A DNA stretch of 6,197 bases, from the NCBI GenBank assembly GCA_003535395.1, contig DOHE01000256.1, forward strand, positions 1 through 6,197. Direction: 5' to 3'. Under the pieces are notes generated by a model. It saw only the letters and a program-made list of their open reading frames with translations, made no database searches and was not told the origin of the DNA. Source of the DNA: Clostridiales bacterium (lineage in GTDB: Bacteria > Bacillota > Clostridia > UBA8921). Shown here piece by piece: positions 1 through 4,773 of this stretch (the stretch's first letter is position 1; each line of letters begins with the position of its first letter). The position numbers were made by a program, and so were the translations under genes.

Positions 1-2
1 TC

Positions 3-722
3 GTTATCCGGCTGATGCCCCGGATCCATCCCCACATCCGGCAAGCCATGGCGTCCAGGTTCCTGGCCCGAAACACTCACTGTTCCATTAAAGTCCAGAA
101 GGGCAGGAGCCTGTGGGAAGGAAGCATGCCACATTTTCTGGGAGGAATTGTTGGAGTGCTGGCTGCCCTGGCCAACAGAAACCTCGTAACAGGGGCACTT
201 GTCGGAATCATCGTGGCAAAGATGCCGGGAGTCCTTAAGACAATGGGCAGGAGGAAGAGCAAAGCAAAGCTGGAACGTTGCATCTATAGAATATACCGTT
301 ATCTGAGCAATCAGGTTTCATCGGGAGTGCACCCAATGGATGCACTGAAAACGGTATACCGCATCCCCAGGGATACGGAGATCCGGGAATGGCTCATCAG
401 CCTGTCTGCACGCCTGGAACTTACCCATGACCTGGAAGCAGCTTTTCAACCGTTCAGGGAAAGATTCAGGTGCATGGAAGTAGAATCTCTGTATACGGCG
501 CTGTACCAGGGGATCCATACCGGGAATGCGGGAGACCTTCTTGAAAAGCAGGAAGAGTACCTTTTTTCCAAGTACATGAGCCGAATGCAGGCGGAAACGG
601 AAAGCAGCCGATACAAGGCATTTTTTGCGGCTCTTGTGTTCAGTTCCGTACTGTGTATCCTGTTTGCCATTCCTATGATCATGCAGGTGGGGGACGCAGT
701 CAACGCAATATCCGGGCCTTAA
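3..722 (+). CDS. Type II secretion F-domain protein (TadB/TadC-like pilus platform), 5' partial
   Basis: This is the inner-membrane platform protein of a Tad/Flp pilus, which in known systems works with the TadA/CpaF ATPase to drive pilin assembly. The frame is open to the left edge with no stop, so the gene is probably cut there. ATG 15 has no visible ribosome binding site. ATG 126 has a purine-rich AAGGAAG only 1-4 bases upstream, which is poor spacing. Numbering from ATG 15, residues 41-72 form a hydrophobic hairpin, followed by a basic stretch (RRKSKAK, 79-84). A cytoplasmic helical domain at about 85-195 carries the F-domain hallmarks SSGVHPMDAL and GIHTGNAGDLLEKQ (166-179). A final membrane helix spans about 203-224. 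One F domain and a short tail fit TadB or TadC; I cannot tell which. The next genes encode a pilin and TadE-like proteins, which supports the assignment. It ends 65 bp before the pilin gene. Confidence 0.8.
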   Translation, partial: VIRLMPRIHPHIRQAMASRFLARNTHCSIKVQKGRSLWEGSMPHFLGGIVGVLAALANRNLVTGALVGIIVAKMPGVLKTMGRRKSKAKLERCIYRIYRYLSNQVSSGVHPMDALKTVYRIPRDTEIREWLISLSARLELTHDLEAAFQPFRERFRCMEVESLYTALYQGIHTGNAGDLLEKQEEYLFSKYMSRMQAETESSRYKAFFAALVFSSVLCILFAIPMIMQVGDAVNAISGP

Positions 723-738
723 CCGGAAGCATTGCATG

Positions 739-762
739 CAGATGCCGTAATCACGGCATTTG
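739..762 (+). promoter_or_regulatory. Hairpin between the F-domain gene and the pilin gene
   Basis: CAGATGCCGT (739-748) pairs with ACGGCATTTG (753-762) around the tetraloop AATC. This gives a 10-bp stem with a single G-U wobble. It is not followed by a T run, so it is not a normal intrinsic terminator. It lies 10 bases before the ribosome binding site of the pilin gene. Possible roles are an mRNA-processing or stabilising element that raises pilin output relative to the upstream assembly genes, or an attenuator. The structure is seen directly; the role is inference. Confidence 0.5.
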
Positions 763-772
763 ACATTGATAA

Positions 773-778
773 AAGGAG
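773..778 (+). promoter_or_regulatory. Ribosome binding site deciding the pilin start
   Basis: AAGGAG ends 9 bases before ATG 788. An in-frame TTG at 779 directly abuts the site and is too close to be used. The ribosome binding site therefore places the pilin start at 788. Confidence 0.75.
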
Positions 779-787
779 TTGGTTTTC

Positions 788-1033
788 ATGAAAGCAGCAA
801 GGTGTTTCCAGCCAGGGAACAGAAAAAGGACAAGGCTTCACTGCCCAGTTTGCCGTAAACTTGGGGAAAAACGCGGAGCGTTGGGAGTGGACCAGATACT
901 GGCCATCACAGCAGCGGTCATCGTAGTGGGACTGGTTCTGATTCCGGGCCTCAGGGATTTTGGTGAAACGATCATTGCTCAGCTCGAGACCTGGTGGACA
1001 AATATTTCTGCAACGATATTTGCATCTACCTAA
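788..1033 (+). CDS. Flp1-like type IVb pilin (prepilin)
   Basis: This is an 81-residue protein with the layout of a small Flp-type prepilin, the likely main subunit of the Tad pilus. A basic leader (residues 1-30) ends KRG, followed by ALGVD and a hydrophobic helix (about 36-52: QILAITAAVIVVGLVLI). A short amphipathic tail (PGLRDFGETI to FAST) completes it, as in Firmicute Flp1-like proteins. Processing by a TadV-type prepilin peptidase is predicted after Gly30. Two things are odd. Position +5 of the mature protein is Asp35 rather than the usual Glu, and the leader is long and contains CPVC (19-22) plus Cys6. The start is ATG 788, chosen because AAGGAG lies 9 bases upstream. The gene sits directly after the platform protein and before TadE-like genes. 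The pilin class is firm by architecture; the exact subfamily is by resemblance only. Confidence 0.72.
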   Translation: MKAARCFQPGNRKRTRLHCPVCRKLGEKRGALGVDQILAITAAVIVVGLVLIPGLRDFGETIIAQLETWWTNISATIFAST

Positions 1034-1088
1034 AACCAGGAGTGACCGGGATCACGGGAAACCGGGGACAGAAGGGGAGGGAAAGGGA

Positions 1089-1466
1089 ATGCCCGCAAAA
1101 GCCATCTTTTTTGCATTTTGCCTGGCAGTGACACTGACCGTGACGGTCATGCTGGTAGAGATGCTGGCGCCGCTGGCCTGGAAGTCGGATCTTAACCAGG
1201 TATTGGGTGGGGTGCTGTCAAAAATGGAGGTGCAAAGCGGGCTCCCGGAACCGGATGAGACAGCGCTTAAACAGAAACTCACAGAGATGGGCTACACCGG
1301 GATCGTTGTATCAGCAACCCGAAATGCCAAAAAAGGCGAGACCCTGACACTATCTGTGAGGGCAGAGCGGGAGAGGCCATGGATCACCGGGCTTTTTCAA
1401 CGGGGATCACAGAAGGTGGTATTTACTTATGAAAAAAGTACAGTGGCAAGGAAGATCTACAACTGA
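1089..1466 (+). CDS. Small membrane-anchored Tad-cluster protein (TadE/DUF4320-like)
   Basis: This 125-residue protein has one N-terminal membrane helix (about 5-30, FFAFCLAVTLTVTVMLVEML) and a small polar C-terminal domain outside the membrane. Residues 55-69 look helical (PDETALKQKLTEMGY). They are followed by likely beta strands, GIVVSAT and ETLTLSVRAE, and a final KVVFTYEKS. This resembles the small TadE/DUF4320-like pseudopilin proteins found in Clostridia Tad loci, but the match is by layout, not by a diagnostic motif, and there is no prepilin-type Gly cleavage site. The start is ATG 1089 because GGGGAGG (1074-1080) sits 8 bases upstream; the frame is open back to 960, but that extension would overlap the pilin gene and is strongly charged non-membrane sequence. 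The last 38 bp overlap the next gene, suggesting translational coupling. Confidence 0.65.
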   Translation: MPAKAIFFAFCLAVTLTVTVMLVEMLAPLAWKSDLNQVLGGVLSKMEVQSGLPEPDETALKQKLTEMGYTGIVVSATRNAKKGETLTLSVRAERERPWITGLFQRGSQKVVFTYEKSTVARKIYN

Positions 1467-1968
1467 CAGAGGAAGCATGGCGATGGATGCAGTTCTTGCT
1501 GCCGGGATCCTGCTGTGCCTGATCCTGCCGATATCCGGTTTTGTGACAGAAAAGTATATCATGCTTCTGACTTTGCAGGAGATCTCCGATGCCGTGGATA
1601 TGGCCTGCATGTCCGCCTATCAGGCGCTGAACCCCGGAGCCGCATCCGACAGCCGGATCCTGGTGGAGCCGGAAAAGTTTGAGTCCGGGTTCCGGTATTA
1701 TCTGGCACTCAATCTCAAGCTGACCGATGATATGATGCCGGAACCCGGAGCCATAGTGACCGGACAGGTACATATCCGGGAGTTGACGATCTACACAGGT
1801 CCGTTCCCGGAGCAGTGCAGCCGGGGGACTTCGCTGTCCGGGCCAACCGTCCATGCCGTCATAACAGCCGGCGCGCATGACGGCATACTTCGGCCCCTGC
1901 TGGCAGGAAACGGGGAAACCCGTCAGGTTACAGTGCACCGGGATGTAGATTTATTGATCGATGATTAA
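1429..1968 (+). CDS. TadE-like pseudopilin of the Tad cluster
   Basis: This 179-residue protein starts with a short basic leader, then DRG at 13-15, SMAMD at 16-20 and a hydrophobic helix (about 21-38, AVLAAGILLCLILPISGF). That is the layout of TadE/TadF minor pseudopilins, which are cut by the prepilin peptidase and take part in pilus assembly. As in the neighbouring pilin, the residue at +5 after the predicted Gly15 cut is Asp, not Glu. The remaining 140 residues form an extracytoplasmic domain that I cannot assign. It includes ISDAVDMACMSAYQAL, which looks helical, and beta-rich stretches such as IVTGQVHIRELTIYTG. AAGGTGG (1413-1419) lies 9 bases before ATG 1429, inside the end of the previous gene. 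The stop is 20 bases before the CpaB-like gene. TadE-like is the best fit; TadF or TadG relatives cannot be excluded. Confidence 0.65.
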   Translation: MKKVQWQGRSTTDRGSMAMDAVLAAGILLCLILPISGFVTEKYIMLLTLQEISDAVDMACMSAYQALNPGAASDSRILVEPEKFESGFRYYLALNLKLTDDMMPEPGAIVTGQVHIRELTIYTGPFPEQCSRGTSLSGPTVHAVITAGAHDGILRPLLAGNGETRQVTVHRDVDLLIDD

Positions 1969-1988
1969 AAGGGGATGGGGGGACTGGA

Positions 1989-2654
1989 TTGAAAAGGAAA
2001 CTGTCAATGATCGCCGCTTTCAGTATTATCCTGATTGCCCTGACGGGGTTGGAAATATTGATCATCCGCGCAGGGAGCGGCATTGAACCCAGGATCAGGG
2101 TACTTGCAGCTGCCGGAGAGATCCAGGCAGGGGCACTGATCCAAGGCGGGATGCTGGAAGAGAGATGGGCCTTGTCAGATCCCGGTTCCCGGGCGCTCAA
2201 GGAATCAGACAAAGAGCTGTATACAGGGTACCGGGCAGCCGACAGGCTCTATGCCGGAGAGATCCTGTACGAAGACGACCTGGTGCCTCCCGGCAAGATT
2301 TCTTCCATATTGCTTGATGATCCGGGGAATGTGCTGATGGCACTTGATTTGAAAGGAGATCAGGCCAACGGCTGGTGGGTGGAAGTAAACAGCCGGGTGG
2401 ATGTTTTGTATGTATCTGCTCTGGATAAAAAAACCATTGAGCGGATGGAGTGGATACGGGTGGCCGGCCTGCTGGATGAAACCGGATCTCCGGTGCCGGC
2501 CCCCGGTGGAGACAGGAATGCGTTTCCTCCAAAATACATCTCGCTGGAGGTGACACCGGGTCAGGCCATACTGCTGGCAGGCGCCAAGACATCCGGCAAA
2601 GTGGAACTGGCGGTTCGGGGAGAAGGGGGGAATAGGCAGCAGAATCAAAATTAG
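1989..2654 (+). CDS. CpaB/RcpC-like Flp pilus assembly protein with SAF domain
   Basis: This 221-residue protein has a basic N terminus and one membrane helix (about 8-27). A SAF-like domain follows (about 36-100): IRVLAAAGEIQAGALI, then LYTGYRAADRLYAGEILYEDDLV. The second part matches the RcpC/CpaB pattern: VLMALDLKGD (116-124), WWVEVNSRVDVLYV (129-142), IRVAGLL (156-162) and YISLEVTPGQAILLAGAKTSGKVELAVRG (183-211). CpaB/RcpC proteins are extracytoplasmic parts of the Flp pilus machine thought to bind peptidoglycan or stabilise the secretion pore. The start taken is TTG 1989, with a G-rich GGGGGG (1977-1982) 6 bases upstream and a positively charged KRK before the helix. ATG 2007 is an alternative that would shorten the protein by six residues. 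In many Tad loci cpaB is the first gene; here it comes last, after the pseudopilins. Confidence 0.78.
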   Translation: MKRKLSMIAAFSIILIALTGLEILIIRAGSGIEPRIRVLAAAGEIQAGALIQGGMLEERWALSDPGSRALKESDKELYTGYRAADRLYAGEILYEDDLVPPGKISSILLDDPGNVLMALDLKGDQANGWWVEVNSRVDVLYVSALDKKTIERMEWIRVAGLLDETGSPVPAPGGDRNAFPPKYISLEVTPGQAILLAGAKTSGKVELAVRGEGGNRQQNQN

Positions 2655-2725
2655 GATTCTACTTCAAAAAGTAAGCATCGCTTCAAAAAAAGGTGCAAAG
2701 ATCAAAGAAAAATGCGGATCAAATC

Positions 2726-2755
2726 TTGACAATACTTTAAGCCATGCTGTATCAT
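2726..2755 (+). promoter_or_regulatory. Sigma-A type promoter for tRNA-Lys
   Basis: A perfect TTGACA (-35) at 2726-2731 is followed after 18 bases by TATCAT (-10, five of six matches) at 2750-2755. Transcription would start near 2762, about 15 bases before the mature tRNA 5' end. The surrounding 70 bases are AT-rich compared with the flanking genes. This is the only good promoter match I see in the window. It probably drives the tRNA and, if the terminator is leaky, the LTA synthase-like gene. Confidence 0.72.
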
Positions 2756-2776
2756 ATGACTCTGTGCGGTGGGCGC

Positions 2777-2852
2777 GAGCCATTAGCTCAGCTGGTAGAG
2801 CACATGACTTTTAATCATGGTGTCCGGAGTTCGACTCTCCGATGGCTCACCA
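2777..2852 (+). tRNA. tRNA-Lys (anticodon UUU)
   Basis: A complete 76-base cloverleaf can be drawn. The acceptor stem is GAGCCAT (2777-2783) with ATGGCTC (2842-2848). The D stem is GCTC/GAGC (2786-2789 and 2798-2801). The anticodon stem is CATGA/TCATG (2803-2807 and 2815-2819), with loop CTTTTAA and anticodon TTT at 2810-2812. The T stem is CGGAG/CTCCG (2825-2829 and 2837-2841) with loop TTCGACT. The discriminator base is A2849 and CCA is encoded at 2850-2852. All stems are fully paired, so the gene looks functional. It reads the lysine codons AAA and AAG. I see no repeat of its 3' end elsewhere in the window, so there is no sign that it serves here as an integration site. Confidence 0.97.
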
Positions 2853-2856
2853 CATG

Positions 2857-2892
2857 AAAACCCTGCGACGGACTTCGTTGTAGGGTTTTTTT
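2857..2892 (+). terminator. Intrinsic terminator after tRNA-Lys
   Basis: AAAACCCTGCGACG (2857-2870) pairs with CGTTGTAGGGTTTT (2876-2889) around the loop GACTT. This makes a 14-bp stem including two G-U wobbles, and the right arm leads into seven T residues (2886-2892). This is a classical Rho-independent terminator. It lies 4 bases after the tRNA CCA end and only 26 bases before the ATG of the LTA synthase-like gene. Confidence 0.9.
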
Positions 2893-2918
2893 CAAGCTGG
2901 GGACCGGAGGGAAAAAAG

Positions 2919-4772
2919 ATGAGGCCTATCTGTTTGCGCAGACAAAACCGGTTGTTTTTTTGGAGTATGCGGATCCTGCCCTGGATTTTGGTATTGGGGA
3001 TGGAGATCGGACAGCGGGGCGGACTGTTGGAAACCCTATATTGGATCAGCCATTATCCCTTGAATTTTCTTTTGTATTTGGTCATTGCATATGCAGCGAC
3101 CGGATGGATTTCCCTGGTTACCGGAAATCCGGTTTATCCGCTTTTTCTGCTGGTGATCCCCCTGACCGCTGCAGGCTTCATCAGCGGGATCAAGGTGCAG
3201 ATGCGGGAAGTGCCCGTATTGCCCTGGAACATACTGCTCCTTGGGAATATCCGCAGTGTGCTGGAACTCATCGGCGAACTGGCCGGTCCGATCCTTGCAG
3301 GAGCAGTCATATACCTGGCAGCACTCCTTGCAGCACTCTGGCGATCCAAAAAATTTCGTGCCGGTATTCCGGCTGGTACCCGATTAAAATACTCCCTGGT
3401 TCCCTTTGCGGTACTGATTATTTCTACAGCAAGTGTTTTTTATGTAAATAATCAGGGCAATATCCTCCAAACCTACCTGGAAAGGGGATTTTTGCCGGCA
3501 TTTCTGTCCCAGGTCGGGCGGCCGTTCATGGAGAAACCGGAGGGCTATGGGAAACAGCAGGTATGGGAAGCTCTGGAAGGATCCGTTTTAGTGGATGCAG
3601 CCGGAAATTTCAGCAGCCAGGGGCAGTCGGCTGCGGATCCTGCAAACTGTTATCCGGATGTGATCATCGTCATGGCGGAAGCATTTTCAGATCCATATGC
3701 CATGAAAAATCTGACCTATTCCAGTGATCCTGTGCCCAATTACAACCGGTTGAAACAGGTTTATACCAGCGGAGGTTTGCGGGTGAATGCATACGGCGGG
3801 AATACATCCTGTACAGAATTCGAAGTTCTGACCGGGCTGTCTTCCTCTCTCATGATCCCGGAAATCTCAGGGTACCTGGATGTATTGAAAAAGGGGATCC
3901 CGTCCCTGCCCGGTTCTTTAAAAGCACTGAATTATGAATGCATCGGGATCCATCCTTTTCACGCAGACACCCTGGGGAGAGAAAATGCTTACCCGCTGTT
4001 GGGATTTGATGACTTCATCACTCTTGAAGACTTCGATCCAGCGTCTGTGAAGGGGCTGTACACATCTGACCAGGCCGTAGGGGATAAGATCCGGCAGATC
4101 TATGAGGATCACATGACCCGGACAGAAGATCCGCTTTTCCTTTTTGCGGTGACCATTCAGAATCATTATGATTATAAATCCATATGGTATGCTTCGGACC
4201 GACAGATCGAAATCGGAATCCCTTCCAGTATCCAGGGAAAAACAAGAGACATGCTGGACGGGTATATACAGGGACTGCATGACTCAGACAAACTGCTGGG
4301 ACAGTTGACGGACTACCTGAAAACCTTGGAGCGGCCCGCGGTGCTGGTGTTTTTTGGCGACCACTTGCCCGGCCTTGCCGGCGGCATGGAGAGTTATGCC
4401 CAGGCTGGACTGATCGATTCCTACCAAAAATCCCCTCTCATAGCGGCAGGCATGTCTCCCGGTGTGTCCGTTTCTGACCTGGAAAAGCTTCATACCACCC
4501 CGTTCCTGATTCTGGATAATTTCACCTCTTTCAGCCGACATCCCGGCACGGTCAGCCCCTGTTACATACCCGCTCTTCTCCGGGATCTTTACGGATTGCC
4601 GCTTGGGCCCTATATGGATTTCCTGGAGAGGATGAGGGAAAAACTACCGGATTTGGGACTTTCCTCCTGGCCGGTGGACGGAAAAACCCGGGATTTGGAC
4701 GCATGGAAGAGATTTTCCATGGTGCAGTATGATATAATGTACGGGGAAAACCATTTGAACGGAGGGGATTGA
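2919..4772 (+). CDS. LTA synthase-family phosphoglycerol transferase (sulfatase fold)
   Basis: This 617-residue membrane enzyme is of the LtaS type, close to the roughly 650-residue family length. Known members transfer glycerol phosphate from phosphatidylglycerol to lipid-linked polymers on the outer face of the membrane. About five membrane helices (roughly 16-30, 47-67, 72-90, 121-141, 158-176) precede an extracellular sulfatase-like domain (about 245-560). The metal and catalytic motifs are present: PDVIIVMAEAF with Glu254, GGNTSCTEFEVLTG with the presumed nucleophile Thr296, TIQNHYDY with His415, and GDHLPGL with Asp481 and His482. The set looks active. The start is ATG 2919, with GGAGGG 7 bases upstream; the frame stays open back into the tRNA, but translation from there is implausible. 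The stop is one base from the next ATG. The product could be true LTA or another glycerol-phosphate modification. Confidence 0.88.
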   Translation: MRPICLRRQNRLFFWSMRILPWILVLGMEIGQRGGLLETLYWISHYPLNFLLYLVIAYAATGWISLVTGNPVYPLFLLVIPLTAAGFISGIKVQMREVPVLPWNILLLGNIRSVLELIGELAGPILAGAVIYLAALLAALWRSKKFRAGIPAGTRLKYSLVPFAVLIISTASVFYVNNQGNILQTYLERGFLPAFLSQVGRPFMEKPEGYGKQQVWEALEGSVLVDAAGNFSSQGQSAADPANCYPDVIIVMAEAFSDPYAMKNLTYSSDPVPNYNRLKQVYTSGGLRVNAYGGNTSCTEFEVLTGLSSSLMIPEISGYLDVLKKGIPSLPGSLKALNYECIGIHPFHADTLGRENAYPLLGFDDFITLEDFDPASVKGLYTSDQAVGDKIRQIYEDHMTRTEDPLFLFAVTIQNHYDYKSIWYASDRQIEIGIPSSIQGKTRDMLDGYIQGLHDSDKLLGQLTDYLKTLERPAVLVFFGDHLPGLAGGMESYAQAGLIDSYQKSPLIAAGMSPGVSVSDLEKLHTTPFLILDNFTSFSRHPGTVSPCYIPALLRDLYGLPLGPYMDFLERMREKLPDLGLSSWPVDGKTRDLDAWKRFSMVQYDIMYGENHLNGGD

Positions 4773-4773
4773 T

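Noticed and set aside
760..788. TTGACA at 760-765 as a promoter for the pilin gene
   Set aside because: No acceptable -10 lies 16-18 bases downstream, and that position coincides with the pilin start codon.
960..1088. N-terminal extension of the 1089 gene back to ATG 960
   Set aside because: It would overlap the pilin gene by 74 bp, is a charged out-of-frame read of pilin sequence, and has no ribosome binding site, while ATG 1089 has GGGGAGG at good spacing ahead of a membrane helix.
2777..2852. tRNA-Lys as an attachment site of an integrated element
   Set aside because: No integrase gene and no repeat of the tRNA 3' end occurs in the window, and the genes on both sides look like ordinary chromosomal genes of similar composition.
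2817..2918. N-terminal extension of the LTA synthase-like gene into the tRNA and terminator
   Set aside because: The open frame begins inside the tRNA anticodon arm and reads through the terminator. ATG 2919 has a strong GGAGGG 7 bases upstream.
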